Shown here piece by piece: positions 8,247 through 17,504 of a stretch of DNA of 43,058 nucleotides. The notes beneath the pieces were generated by a model, which was given only the letters and a program-made list of their open reading frames with translations, was not told the DNA's origin and made no database searches. The stretch's first letter is position 1. Each line of letters opens with the position of its first letter. The position numbers and the translations under genes are program-made. This DNA is from Planctomycetota bacterium (GTDB taxonomy: Bacteria > Planctomycetota > UBA1135), in contig JAJRZS010000021.1 in NCBI GenBank assembly GCA_024275135.1, positions 1 to 43,058 on the forward strand. Direction: 5' to 3'.

Positions 8247-10015
8247 TCGTGGGGCGTGATGCGGTAGTACTTGGTGGGCAGAATATCAAAGGGATGAACA
8301 TGAAAATTTTCCAGCCATGCTTGAGTGAGTAACCACCCTTGCCGATGGTCGATGGCGACGGCAGGTACTTCCTCATCCAAGATGTTGAGGAGTTGTTGGC
8401 AAATTTTGTTGCGTGCTTCACCCTCGGGAAGGGCACGAAGTTGAGAAAATAAACGGTCGTAGGAAGGATTGCGGAATCCGCAAAGGTTCACTTCGGTGCC
8501 AGCGTAATTGCCAGCAAAAGTTTGCAAAATCAAGGCTGCATCGGGCCAGTCCAATACCCAAGCGCGGAGGAAGATTTGAGACTGGCCATCGCGGGCGCGT
8601 TGCAATTGTTCACGATAGGGCAACAACACAGGCTTTAGAGAAATGCCAACCTGTTTGGCGGCGGCCACATACAAATCTCCGATGGCACGAGAAATTGCCC
8701 CGGTTCCAGTGACAGCAAACTCCAAAGTGGGCAGGCTCTTGCCATCCGCGTAGCCAGCCTGAGCCAAAAGGCGCCGGGCCTGCTCTAAATCGTAATGATT
8801 CCACGAAGAGGCGGGTAGCTCAGCGCTGCCAGGAACCACAGGGGGGAGGAAGTTACGGGCGGCAATGGCTGGAATTGCACCACGAATGCGGCTGCTCCAT
8901 TGCTCGTAGGGGAAGCAAAGGGCCAAAGCTTGGCGTAAAAGTCGCCTCTTGGCATTGCCCTCCTTATCCCCAGGGAGGGTGCCGAGGATTGGGTCGGTCA
9001 TGCCAAAACAGAGCATGGTGATATCGGGTAAAGCATAGGGGTGGAGTTGAAAACCCTGCTGGCGAAACTCGGCCTTTAATGCAAGCTCGGAATCTAAGAA
9101 GTGATGCATCGCTGCATTGCCCAAACTGAGACGCTCAAGCTGGCCGCGCTCGAATAAATTCATGGCAGTGCGAGGGTCGCGGACGGTGTGAATTTCTACG
9201 CGTTGCAAAAAAGGCAAGACACCATCACCGAAAGGAGAAGGCTGACCGCGCCATTGGGGAGTTGCCTTAAGGACGAGGCTTTGCCCGGGAACCCAAGATT
9301 GCACCACAAAAGGACCGCTGCCAACAGGCTGATCCAACATGTTGCGATGTTCGGCCTCCACAGCTTCATGCGGATAAATGGCAAAGTGGGTCATCGCCAA
9401 GCGTTGGGGAAAATGTGGATCGGCTTGGTTGAGGGTGATTTGGATTTCCCGTTCGTTCAAAACCTGCAAACCAGAAATGCCCTCTGCCAGAGCTTGCTGC
9501 CAAGCTTGTTTGGCGCTGGCTGGGTCCAGCGCCGCCGTGCGTTGGCGAAAACCATCCAGCCCGACAATGATGTCTTCCATGGCCCAGTATCCCAGGGATG
9601 GGTTGCGAGCATCGGCCATGCGCAACCAGGAAAACAAGACATCCTTGGCTACCACGGAGCGCTGGCGGGCGGGCCATAGAGGGGGATCAAATGGATCGTA
9701 GAAACAGGCATCCTTGCGTAAATGGAAAACCCATTGCAGTTGATCTTCGGAAACCGTCCAAGTATCAGCGAGCAAACCCTGTACCTGCTCATTGCAGGCT
9801 AGATAATCATATTCCGTTAAACATTCGAGGATTTGCCGCTGCGCGATGGCGTCGACGAGTTGACTGCTTTGTACGGGGTCGAAACCGCTGGGCTCGGCGC
9901 TGAGAGCAAAGCGCGCCACTTGCTCGGAAGTTGAAGCGGAGGGGGGAGTGGAAACAACGCCCTCTTGCGCAGCGAGAGACACTGCGGAAAGCAGGAGCGA
10001 GAGCGCGGTGTTCAA
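8243..10015 (-). CDS. ABC transporter substrate-binding protein, family 5 (peptide/oligopeptide type)
   Basis: 590 aa. The N-terminus (NTALSLLLSAVSLAAQEG) is a signal peptide without an obvious lipobox. The mature part begins like family 5 proteins: FALSAEPSGFDPVQSSQLVDAI, then LTEYDYLACNEQVQGLLADT, WVFHLRKDACFYD and VVAKDVLFSWLRM. These proteins deliver peptides, nickel or other solutes to a DppBC-type channel; the ligand cannot be inferred. Translation starts at TTG (10013-10015), overlapping the methyltransferase stop as TTGA, because no ATG lies before the signal peptide. It is followed by both permeases with four-base overlaps. Confidence 0.88.
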   Translation of the reverse strand: MNTALSLLLSAVSLAAQEGVVSTPPSASTSEQVARFALSAEPSGFDPVQSSQLVDAIAQRQILECLTEYDYLACNEQVQGLLADTWTVSEDQLQWVFHLRKDACFYDPFDPPLWPARQRSVVAKDVLFSWLRMADARNPSLGYWAMEDIIVGLDGFRQRTAALDPASAKQAWQQALAEGISGLQVLNEREIQITLNQADPHFPQRLAMTHFAIYPHEAVEAEHRNMLDQPVGSGPFVVQSWVPGQSLVLKATPQWRGQPSPFGDGVLPFLQRVEIHTVRDPRTAMNLFERGQLERLSLGNAAMHHFLDSELALKAEFRQQGFQLHPYALPDITMLCFGMTDPILGTLPGDKEGNAKRRLLRQALALCFPYEQWSSRIRGAIPAIAARNFLPPVVPGSAELPASSWNHYDLEQARRLLAQAGYADGKSLPTLEFAVTGTGAISRAIGDLYVAAAKQVGISLKPVLLPYREQLQRARDGQSQIFLRAWVLDWPDAALILQTFAGNYAGTEVNLCGFRNPSYDRLFSQLRALPEGEARNKICQQLLNILDEEVPAVAIDHRQGWLLTQAWLENFHVHPFDILPTKYYRITPHE

Positions 10016-11208
10016 AGGTTGAGCGGTTCGGCGAGCATGCCGAGGTGACGATCTCCGATGCGGGTGGCAATTAATGTCATGCGACGTTCCCCGTATTTCT
10101 TGGGCAGGAAGCGGTGTTCTAAGGTTTGCGGACGTTCAGCGATTCCACGTTTGCGGATAATCAAGCTTCCTACTTCGTGCTCACGCAACAAGGCTCGCAT
10201 TTTGCGCGGATCCAAGCTTTCGTGGGCAAGAATACGGAAACCATCAAGGAATGGATTTTCTAGTGCCTCGTTGCCGCAGAGGTAACCGATTTCTGGATCC
10301 AGATTCCACAGGCCCAAATCTTTTGCCAAACGTCCAAGGAGACCGGAACGGACCAAGGCCGGGTCAGGATCGTAAAGATAAGGACCGATGTCTCCATGCG
10401 GAGCTTGCGCCATTTCTTCGCCAGCAAAGGACTCTTGTTGGGGCAGAATCGTGGCGCGACGGGCAACTCCAGTGGCCAATTTCCCGTACCAAAACACATT
10501 TTCTTTGGCCTCGCCGCGGTAAGAAATAATTTCTATTTCATCTGGGGTTGGAAACAATTCCAACAACAACTCCATGTCGACGGCAGGCGAAAGCTTTAGG
10601 CAAACCCCAGGGCGGTTGGCGATGAGTTTGCACACGACTTCCGGGTTTGGCGACCAGTCGGAAGGGTTCATGATGCGTCGGCTGCCGCGGCGGCGAGCAG
10701 GATCGAGCATCAACGCGCCTTCGCCTGGAAGCTCGCTTTCACAATCGGCAACCCGAAACTCGGTTTTGGCACCAACTCCAGAGAGTGCAGCATTTTCCGC
10801 AGCGTAATGGGCGGCAATTTCATTTTTGTCTGCGGCGTACACCTTGAGCCCAGCTTTGGCCAAAGCGATGGTGTCGGAGCCCATGCCGCAGCAGGGATCA
10901 TGCACCTCGGTAAAGCCAGCTTGAGCAAAACGCTGGGCGCGGTAGGCGGCGACGGGCTCGCTGGAGGCTTGCTCCAACAAGGGCTTGGTGAAGTACATGT
11001 CGAGCCCGAGTTCGAACTTTTGTACCGCCCGCCGCCGCAAGGCACGCAGTTCGCCCATGGCTTCCGCCACCTTTTTCGGGAACATGCCGCGAAAGTTTTC
11101 TTGAATGGCCAGCGGATCGTCACCCAAAGTGCGAAACAGCACCATGGTTTCTTTTGCCTCTTCCGAGGTGAGGATTTTCGCAGTCTTGAGGTCGAGTCGT
11201 ACGGCCAT
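10012..11208 (-). CDS. THUMP-like class I SAM-dependent methyltransferase
   Basis: 398 aa. SAM motif I is DPCCGMGSDTIALA (near residue 105) and the catalytic loop is LMLDPARRRGSRR. The C-terminal part (REHEVGSLIIRKRGI, then a basic tail with RMTLIATRIGDRHLG) matches the THUMP-like domain found at the end of this methyltransferase family. Its substrate is probably RNA, but no member's target is known to me with confidence. It leads the operon with a peptide-type importer, an unexpected pairing. Start: ATG eight bases after a TAGAAT box, with GGGG in between. Confidence 0.82.
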   Translation of the reverse strand: MAVRLDLKTAKILTSEEAKETMVLFRTLGDDPLAIQENFRGMFPKKVAEAMGELRALRRRAVQKFELGLDMYFTKPLLEQASSEPVAAYRAQRFAQAGFTEVHDPCCGMGSDTIALAKAGLKVYAADKNEIAAHYAAENAALSGVGAKTEFRVADCESELPGEGALMLDPARRRGSRRIMNPSDWSPNPEVVCKLIANRPGVCLKLSPAVDMELLLELFPTPDEIEIISYRGEAKENVFWYGKLATGVARRATILPQQESFAGEEMAQAPHGDIGPYLYDPDPALVRSGLLGRLAKDLGLWNLDPEIGYLCGNEALENPFLDGFRILAHESLDPRKMRALLREHEVGSLIIRKRGIAERPQTLEHRFLPKKYGERRMTLIATRIGDRHLGMLAEPLNL

Positions 11209-11216
11209 GGAACCCC

Positions 11217-11222
11217 ATTCTA
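11217..11222 (-). promoter_or_regulatory. TAGAAT -10-like box of the methyltransferase-importer operon
   Basis: Reading the minus strand, CTCTAGAAT is followed by eight bases and then the ATG at 11208. The spacing predicts a leader of one or two bases at most. Same hexamer as at 2979, 24902 and 42738. Confidence 0.45.
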
Positions 11223-11233
11223 GAGCATAGGAA

Positions 11234-12019
11234 CTAGAAAGAGGTGCCGATGAGCAGGTTCCAGCGGCGGTCGGTGGTGGAAAAACCGGGGGAAGGGTTG
11301 CCGTCCCAGGCGATACTCTGTGACAAGGTGAGTCGCCAATTGTCGCTGAAGGTCCAGGTGAGACCTAAATCCTGCACATAAGACTCAATGGTAGTACCAC
11401 TGAGGTATTCGCCTGTAGCCGTAAACTGCAAGTGTTCGGTCCAGGGGCCAACAAAGTTGAAGGCAGCACGACCGACGGCACTGGTTTCGTTGACGGTGCC
11501 AATTTTGTTTTCCGAAACATAGGAAGCTCCGCCTTCCAGATTGAGGTCGCCGCCCTCATAGATGTGGAAGCGGTAACCACCACCCAAACCACCACTGGTG
11601 CGTTGCTGCAAACCATTGGGTTCATCTTGGCGCATCGCCCCGTTTAGATAACCGTAGAGGTTTTTTTCGGTTGAGAAAAAGCGGTTGTAGTCCAAATCGT
11701 ATTGGTAAAGCCGGGTGGTGGTACTGGCGTCCCCGGTAAGTTTGTCGGTGGTGCGCACCCCGGCGTAATGAACGCCCAGGCCGACGGCGTCCAATTCCCC
11801 TTCCCAGCGCAGGCCAAGATTAACCGCAGCATTGGAGGATTCGCTGTTTCCCGAAACATCGGTAATGGCGACATCGGCAGTGCCGCTCCAGGTGTGGCCG
11901 GGTTTGGCCTCTTCTTGGGCAGTGACGCCATCTAATGGCTCGCTGGAAGATGCGTTGGAAGTGCCTCCAGACAAAGGGGTTAGAAGCAGGGATGTTTGGA
12001 TTAAGAGTAGCGACAACAT
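11234..12019 (-). CDS. DUF481-type outer-membrane beta-barrel protein
   Basis: 261 aa from the ATG at 12019 (MLSLLLIQTSLLLTPLSGG, a signal peptide lacking a basic start). An ATG at 12067 would add 16 residues. The mature protein has alternating polar/apolar strands with many Gly, Tyr and Trp and a terminal Phe (NLLIGTSF), typical of barrels; GTADVAITDVSGNSESSNAA and the repeating NLYGYLNGAMRQDEPNG-like turns fit DUF481 (YdiY-like) proteins. Function in the family is unclear; it may be a pore or a structural envelope protein. It is divergent from the HD-GYP gene, the two 5' ends being less than 90 bases apart. Confidence 0.75.
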   Translation of the reverse strand: MLSLLLIQTSLLLTPLSGGTSNASSSEPLDGVTAQEEAKPGHTWSGTADVAITDVSGNSESSNAAVNLGLRWEGELDAVGLGVHYAGVRTTDKLTGDASTTTRLYQYDLDYNRFFSTEKNLYGYLNGAMRQDEPNGLQQRTSGGLGGGYRFHIYEGGDLNLEGGASYVSENKIGTVNETSAVGRAAFNFVGPWTEHLQFTATGEYLSGTTIESYVQDLGLTWTFSDNWRLTLSQSIAWDGNPSPGFSTTDRRWNLLIGTSF

Positions 12020-12104
12020 GGATTCTAGGTATTGAGGAAGGGTGTTGGGGGCAGCGGGGTCGGGCATTTTAAGGGAATTTGTGAAAAAAGCCGATAAGGA
12101 GCCG

Positions 12105-13493
12105 ATGTCTGCGGCCTTTCGCCCGAAACCCCACCCCTCCCCGGACCAAGGGAGGCGGTTTGCCTTTTGGAAACCGCGCGGGATTGCTTTCCAAGGCGCC
12201 TTGATTGCTGGCTTGGTGGCCGGCGGATTGACCTGGCTGGGCGGACAATACCTCATTCAAACCGATTCCAAAGCCCTGGCCAAGGAATCTGGGATTGGAC
12301 TGCGCCACCAAGCGGAACTCATGGCGCATGAAATTGGATTGCCGCTGGATGCTGGGGAGAAGCAAAGGGCTTTGCAGGCCTTGCACCGTCGTTTGGCGCA
12401 GCTTCCGGGAGCAACAGCTTTTGTTGTGGATGCCAACGGGCAAACCATTCTTGCTGGTGGACCGGATGTGGGGGCCCAAGACATCCGTCATGTCCGCTTT
12501 ATCGATGAGAACACCCAACTTGGGGATTGGGGGAATGGAAAGGCTTTGGAAGTCAGCCAGGAGGTGCGGGGGCGTTTGCTGCCCATCGGCACACTTCACC
12601 TGCGACAGCCTCTACCTGCTCCAGTTTGGGCGGGTGGGATTCTGCCCCTGGCTCAGGTTTTCAGCCTCTTCAGCGCGGTGGCTGCGTTTTGCTTTCTTTC
12701 CTTTGCGATGCGTGGGATTGATCCTTTGCATCGTGTACTTGATCGGGCAGGCGCTGGGGATTTCTATGAGCGAGCACCTGTGGTTGGTTGCTATGAGTTG
12801 CGGCAATTGATTCAAAAAACTCATGAAGTTTTGCAACGTGTGGGTACCGCCCAAGAAGAAGCGCAAAAAGTCTATGTAGAGACTGCCATTGCCTTGAGTA
12901 AAACTATTGAGGCCAAAGACCGGTATACCAGTGGCCACAGTCAACGCGTGATGATTTATTCGGTGGAAATGGGGGAGCTGCTCCATTTTGATGAAGAGCG
13001 ACTGGAAACCCTGCGTCTGGGTGCCTTATTGCATGATATTGGCAAAGTGGCTGTACCCGATGATGTGTTGTTGAAACCGGGGGCCTTGAGCGATGAAGAG
13101 TTCCAGACCATGAAACGCCACCCAATGGCGGGAGACCGGATTTTGTCCGCCATTCCGGGGTTGCGTGATATGGCTGACATCGCTCGCAGCCACCACGAAA
13201 AATGGGATGGTTCAGGCTACCCGCTGGGTGTGGCGGGGGATGCCATTCCTTTGGAAGCACGAATTTGCGCCATTGCCGACGCCTATGACGCTCTGGTGAC
13301 CAAGAGGTCCTACAAACCAGCGATGCCCGTGGCTAAGGCACTAGAAATCATCGAAGCCGACGCTGGCACGCACTTTGACCCTGAGTTAGCGCGCATGTTC
13401 GTGGCGATGAAACGAGCTGGCAAAGGCTACAAGCCATTACCACAGCCAGTTGCTGTGGAGGTTGGGCGAAATCAAGAGTCCATTTCGAGCTAA
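12105..13493 (+). CDS. Membrane-bound HD-GYP domain protein, probable c-di-GMP phosphodiesterase
   Basis: 462 aa from ATG 12105, with AAGGAG close before it. GTG 12081 (eight residues longer), with AAGGGA before it, is nearly as good. Membrane helices at about 29-48 and 176-201 bracket an extracytoplasmic sensor domain; a HAMP-like linker follows. The HD-GYP domain shows TIEAKDRYTSGHSQRV, HD at 310-311 (ALLHDIGKVAVPD) and HHEKWDGSGYP at 363-373, so the metal site and the GYP motif are complete. HD-GYP enzymes hydrolyse cyclic di-GMP and so influence motility, attachment and envelope traits. The ligand of the sensor domain is unknown. It shares a short intergenic region with the outer-membrane barrel gene. 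Confidence 0.92.
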   Translation: MSAAFRPKPHPSPDQGRRFAFWKPRGIAFQGALIAGLVAGGLTWLGGQYLIQTDSKALAKESGIGLRHQAELMAHEIGLPLDAGEKQRALQALHRRLAQLPGATAFVVDANGQTILAGGPDVGAQDIRHVRFIDENTQLGDWGNGKALEVSQEVRGRLLPIGTLHLRQPLPAPVWAGGILPLAQVFSLFSAVAAFCFLSFAMRGIDPLHRVLDRAGAGDFYERAPVVGCYELRQLIQKTHEVLQRVGTAQEEAQKVYVETAIALSKTIEAKDRYTSGHSQRVMIYSVEMGELLHFDEERLETLRLGALLHDIGKVAVPDDVLLKPGALSDEEFQTMKRHPMAGDRILSAIPGLRDMADIARSHHEKWDGSGYPLGVAGDAIPLEARICAIADAYDALVTKRSYKPAMPVAKALEIIEADAGTHFDPELARMFVAMKRAGKGYKPLPQPVAVEVGRNQESISS

Positions 13494-13548
13494 TCGTTGA
13501 CCTTGGCCTTGGGGTAGGGGAAACTGCGTTCTCGGAGTTTCGAACCTC

Positions 13549-14898
13549 ATGTTTGCCAGCCACCGCCGCGCATTTCTCGACCACATGGAAGATGGCGATC
13601 TCGCCTTGTTCCAAGGTGCCCACCTCATGGTGCGCAACCATGATGTGGATTTTCCTTTTCGCCAACAGTCTGAGTTTTGGTATTTGACCGGCTGCAACGA
13701 ACCCGAAGCGGCGTTGATTTTGGCCAAGGGCATTGAGGACATGCCCAGTGAAATCCTGTTCGTGTTGCCGCGAGATCCTGAGAGAGAAACTTGGGTTGGG
13801 CGTCGCCTTGGTCCTGAAGGGGCGATGGAGAAGCTTGGTTTTGTCAGCGCTCGCAACCACGAAGAATTCTCAGAAGTTGCTGGTGCCGCTTTGGCCAAGG
13901 CAAAACGGGTGTGGGCGCGTTTGGGCGACCACGAAGAACTCGATGGATTTTTGCTACGAAGCCTTGCTGAGTTGCGTAAGAAAGGTCGCATGGGCATTTC
14001 TCCCCCCAGTTCCATTCTTGATCCTGGCCCGGTGCTCGACGATTTGCGTCTGCACAAAAGCGCGACCGAGTTGGAGCATATGCGGCGTGCCGCTGCCGTA
14101 AGCGCGGAAGCCCATTTGTTGGCGATGGCTCTTTGTCAGCCTGGCACCATGGAATACGAGTTGGAGGCTGTTTTGCATTACACCTTCCGCCGTCATGGCT
14201 GCAATGATGCTGGCTGGGCTTATCCGTCCATTGTCGCCAGCGGTGCCAACGCGTGCATCTTGCATTACACCGAAAACAATCAAAAATGCAGTGATGGGGA
14301 ATTGGTCTTAATTGACGCTGGCGGAGAGTATCAGCATTACGCTGCCGACATCACGCGTTGCTTTCCGGTTAATGGGAAGTTTCTCCCTGCCCAGCGTCGG
14401 GTTTATGAGTGGGTATTGAAAGCCCAAGAAGCCGCTGTGGATACGGTGCGCGCTGGCAATCCCTTCCACCAAACCCACGAAGTGGCTACGCGCATCCTTT
14501 GCGAGGGCTTGCTGGATTTAGGAGTATTGCAAGGCTCCGTCGATGAAGTTATGTCGGCGCAGTCCTTTAAGCGCTACACCATTCACAATACTTCGCATTG
14601 GCTTGGTTTGGATGTTCATGATTGCGGCGCTTACTATCAACAAATGGAGTCGCGAGCTTTAGAGCCAGGCATGGTGCTTACCGTCGAGCCGGGGTTGTAT
14701 TTTGCGCCCGACGACACCTCCGTACCGGAAGAATTTCGCGGCATCGGGATACGCATCGAAGACGATGTTGTGGTAACAGGCGGTCACCCAGAAGTGTTAA
14801 CCGCAGCCACGCCAAAATCGGTTGAGGCCATTGAAGATGCTTGCGCGCAATCCGCTCCCGCACTCCCCTGTCTCGACAGTTTGGAGGTAGCCTCTTGA
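13549..14898 (+). CDS. pepP: Xaa-Pro aminopeptidase (aminopeptidase P, M24 family)
   Basis: 449 aa, close to the E. coli enzyme's length. The N-terminal creatinase-like domain contains FPFRQQSEFWYLTGCNEPEA. The C-terminal pita-bread domain holds the expected dimetal ligands: Asp256 and Asp267 (LIDAGGEYQHYAADITRCF), His350 with HWLGLDVHDCG, Glu380 (LTVEPGLYF) and Glu404 (IRIEDDVVV). It removes N-terminal residues that precede proline in the cytoplasm. Start ATG 13549 has GGAG eleven bases upstream. The stop TGA overlaps the TTG start of the ABC ATPase gene, so the three genes form one unit, although the functions look unrelated. Confidence 0.95.
   Translation: MFASHRRAFLDHMEDGDLALFQGAHLMVRNHDVDFPFRQQSEFWYLTGCNEPEAALILAKGIEDMPSEILFVLPRDPERETWVGRRLGPEGAMEKLGFVSARNHEEFSEVAGAALAKAKRVWARLGDHEELDGFLLRSLAELRKKGRMGISPPSSILDPGPVLDDLRLHKSATELEHMRRAAAVSAEAHLLAMALCQPGTMEYELEAVLHYTFRRHGCNDAGWAYPSIVASGANACILHYTENNQKCSDGELVLIDAGGEYQHYAADITRCFPVNGKFLPAQRRVYEWVLKAQEAAVDTVRAGNPFHQTHEVATRILCEGLLDLGVLQGSVDEVMSAQSFKRYTIHNTSHWLGLDVHDCGAYYQQMESRALEPGMVLTVEPGLYFAPDDTSVPEEFRGIGIRIEDDVVVTGGHPEVLTAATPKSVEAIEDACAQSAPALPCLDSLEVAS
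14883..14887 (+). promoter_or_regulatory. Ribosome binding site that sets a TTG start
   Basis: GGAGG lies inside the end of pepP, seven bases before TTG 14895. It is one of the few strong Shine-Dalgarno sequences in the window and decides the start of the ABC ATPase, for which no ATG fits. Confidence 0.75.
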
Positions 14899-15836
14899 TT
14901 TCTGCCGCCGATTACGCTGTGGAACTTCATGGTATCAGCAAACGTTATGGAGATTTCACGGCGGTCAAAGCCTTAGATTTGGCGGTGCCCAAAGGATCCA
15001 TCTACGGATTTTTGGGGCCGAATGGCGCGGGCAAAACCACGACCATTCGCATGATTTTAGACATCGTGAAGCCCACCTCAGGCAGCCTCACGGTGTTGGG
15101 CGCTCCCTCGGCGATGGATGTGCGCGAACGCATCGGCTATTTGCCTGAAGAAAAAGGCTTGTACAAAAAAATGAAGGCCTGGGCGGTGATTGCTTATTTT
15201 GCTCGGCTCAAGGGCGTGGATGCAAAAACGGCAAAATCCACTGCCCGCGAATTGCTCGAGCGCTACGGGCTAAGCGATTTCGCCGATAAAAAAGTGGAGA
15301 CTTTGTCCAAGGGTATGGGGCAAAAGGTGCAAGTTTTGGCGTCAATCGCCCATAAGCCAGAGTTTGTAATCTTGGATGAACCTTTTTCGGGATTGGATCC
15401 TTCCAACCAGCAAGTGATGGAGGATGTCATCCAAGATCTTAATCGAACGGGAACCACCATCGTTTTCAGTACGCATGTGATGTCCCATGCCGAACGCATT
15501 TGCGATCGCATTTTGCTTATCGCCAAAGCCGAGAAAATTTTCGATGGCACTATCGATCAAGCCAAGGCCCTGATTCCCAAGGTGGTGCAGGTTTCAGGCA
15601 TCAATGATGCTGCCCAACTTGCGGCTATCCCTGGGGTGAAAAGCATTTCTGCAGAAGGCGGGATGCCTGGAAGTTTTTCCGTGCAGATGGCCGAGCATGC
15701 GGATCCACAACAATTGCTGCGCGATTGTTTTCAGCATGGTATTGAGCTCACATCCTTTCAATATCACGAACCCAATCTCCACGATGTTTTCCTTCACTTG
15801 GTCGGCGACGACGCCAAAGTAGCCTCTTTCCGTTGA
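14895..15836 (+). CDS. ABC transporter ATP-binding protein, NatA-like exporter type
   Basis: 313 aa from TTG 14895 (residues LISAADYAVELHGISKRYGD). The TTG overlaps the pepP TGA as TTGA and has GGAGG seven bases upstream; upstream ATGs would lie within pepP and add non-homologous residues. Walker A GPNGAGKTTTI, signature LSKGMGQKV, Walker B FVILDEPFSGLDP and the switch histidine in FSTHVMSHAE are all present. The C-terminal ~90 residues form the extension typical of ABC-2 export ATPases (NatA, DrrA). It would drive the permease encoded 13 bases downstream. Substrate unknown; sodium or drug export are the usual guesses for this family. Confidence 0.92.
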   Translation: MISAADYAVELHGISKRYGDFTAVKALDLAVPKGSIYGFLGPNGAGKTTTIRMILDIVKPTSGSLTVLGAPSAMDVRERIGYLPEEKGLYKKMKAWAVIAYFARLKGVDAKTAKSTARELLERYGLSDFADKKVETLSKGMGQKVQVLASIAHKPEFVILDEPFSGLDPSNQQVMEDVIQDLNRTGTTIVFSTHVMSHAERICDRILLIAKAEKIFDGTIDQAKALIPKVVQVSGINDAAQLAAIPGVKSISAEGGMPGSFSVQMAEHADPQQLLRDCFQHGIELTSFQYHEPNLHDVFLHLVGDDAKVASFR

Positions 15837-15849
15837 GCGGCCCGAAACG

Positions 15850-17502
15850 ATGAATAACTCTCTTCACATTGCTGGGCGCGAATACGCCGAAAACGCCCGC
15901 ACCAAAGGATTTTGGGTCAACTTGTTGATGTTCCCCGTCATCCTTTTCTTATCTATCAAAGTCCCGCAAATCCTCGAAGAAAAAGCAAAGCCAGCCCGAC
16001 ACTTCGTGATGGTCGATCAAACTGGCCAATTTGATGTTGTCGTTGATCGCGCGCTTGAACGCCACTATCAAATGGCGGTGATGAAAAAGCTGCTGGAATA
16101 CCAAAAGAAATATGCTAAGCCAGGGTTGAATGACCAAGGCCCAGACCAAGCTGAATTGTTGGAAAAAATGCCAGCGCAAAACATGGGCATCAACCCAAGC
16201 GACCCGGCGTCGGGCATGTTGGAGATGTTGGCGGAACAGAATCCGGAATTGTTGGATACACTGGCGCAACCGGGCGGTTTGGATATGTTTATCAACATGT
16301 TGGCCAGCACTTTGGTGGAGGATCCGCCGATGTTTGAGGCTCCCCGGCAAATGTTGATTCGGGATGAAATTCCTGCTGGCGCCCTAGATGGCATCGATGT
16401 GGAACATGCCGATCCTAAAGAGATCGTGCGTGCACTTAAACCCTATCTTTTGGATGAAAAACCCCTTGCCGATACCGATGAACCACTTTTCGCCTTAGTC
16501 ATTATTCCCCAGGGGGCGGAAAATCAAATTAAAGGGCCTGGGCGTTTGCCGAAGAATCCATTAGAATGCGCTGACGAAGGGGTGCAGTTTTGGTCGACCA
16601 ACCTCACCGATACGGATTTGTCACGGTTAGTGGAAAATGCCATCAATAAAGAGGTGCAGCGTCGGGAATATGTGCGCCATCATTTAGACCCCGACGAGAT
16701 TGAAAAGGTGCAACGCACCACCATGCAGTTTGCTTCTTTCGATCCAAAGAAGGCAGAGGGAGAGGAAATCGTCAGCATGGCCGACACCATTCGCAAGTGG
16801 GCACCGATTGGCTTTGTCTATCTTCTTTGGGTTGCCATTTTTACTGTGGTCAACATGTTGTTGAATAATACGGTGGAAGAAAAGTCGAACCGCATCATTG
16901 AGGTCTTGTTGAGTTCGGCAACGCCATGGGAAATCATGTGCGGAAAGCTTATTGGTATTGCTGGCGTAGGGCTGACGATGATGGTGGGATGGATTTTGTC
17001 ACTGCTGGCCGTGTTAAAATTCATGGCCGGGCCGGAAGTGGAATGGGCTGGTACGTTGTTTGATGTCATTCAAAGCTCTGGATTGCTCCCGCTCTTTGCC
17101 CTCTACTTCCTTTTTGGCTATCTCACTTACGCCGGCCTGTTCTTGGCCATTGGCAGTTTGTGCAATACCGTGAAGGAAGCGCAAAACTTCATGGGTACCG
17201 CCACCGTTATTTTGATGGTGCCCTTATTCACCATGGTGTTCATAGCCCAGGATCCGCATGGGAGCTTGGCCACTTTCCTTACCTGGGTGCCGTTGTATAC
17301 ACCCTTCGTGATGATGAACCGCGCCGCCGCAGATCCTCCCATGTTCGATTTAATCGGCACTGGAATTTTGATGGTGCTAACGTCCATCCTGATGCTGTGG
17401 CTTTCTAGCCGCATCTTCCGACTCGGGGTGCTGCGCACGGGGCAACCTCCGAAGTTCTTGGAGTTGGTGAGAAGCATCACTACCTCCTTCAAAGAACAGT
17501 AA
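15850..17502 (+). CDS. ABC-2 type transporter permease, NatB-like
   Basis: 550 aa. One membrane helix near residues 22-38 (NLLMFPVILFLSIKVPQIL) is followed by a large extracytoplasmic domain of about 270 residues, then six hydrophobic segments from about residue 315 to 535. The membrane part holds NNTVEEKSNRIIEVLLSSA and PWEIMCGKLIGIAGVG, the conserved segment of NatB/YhaP-type permeases. It pairs with the ATPase just upstream to form an exporter. Unusually acidic and Met-rich runs (MPAQNMGINPSDPASGMLEM) lie in the outside domain. Its stop is two bases from the stop of the convergent HEAT-type gene. Confidence 0.9.
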   Translation: MNNSLHIAGREYAENARTKGFWVNLLMFPVILFLSIKVPQILEEKAKPARHFVMVDQTGQFDVVVDRALERHYQMAVMKKLLEYQKKYAKPGLNDQGPDQAELLEKMPAQNMGINPSDPASGMLEMLAEQNPELLDTLAQPGGLDMFINMLASTLVEDPPMFEAPRQMLIRDEIPAGALDGIDVEHADPKEIVRALKPYLLDEKPLADTDEPLFALVIIPQGAENQIKGPGRLPKNPLECADEGVQFWSTNLTDTDLSRLVENAINKEVQRREYVRHHLDPDEIEKVQRTTMQFASFDPKKAEGEEIVSMADTIRKWAPIGFVYLLWVAIFTVVNMLLNNTVEEKSNRIIEVLLSSATPWEIMCGKLIGIAGVGLTMMVGWILSLLAVLKFMAGPEVEWAGTLFDVIQSSGLLPLFALYFLFGYLTYAGLFLAIGSLCNTVKEAQNFMGTATVILMVPLFTMVFIAQDPHGSLATFLTWVPLYTPFVMMNRAAADPPMFDLIGTGILMVLTSILMLWLSSRIFRLGVLRTGQPPKFLELVRSITTSFKEQ

Positions 17503-17504
17503 GG

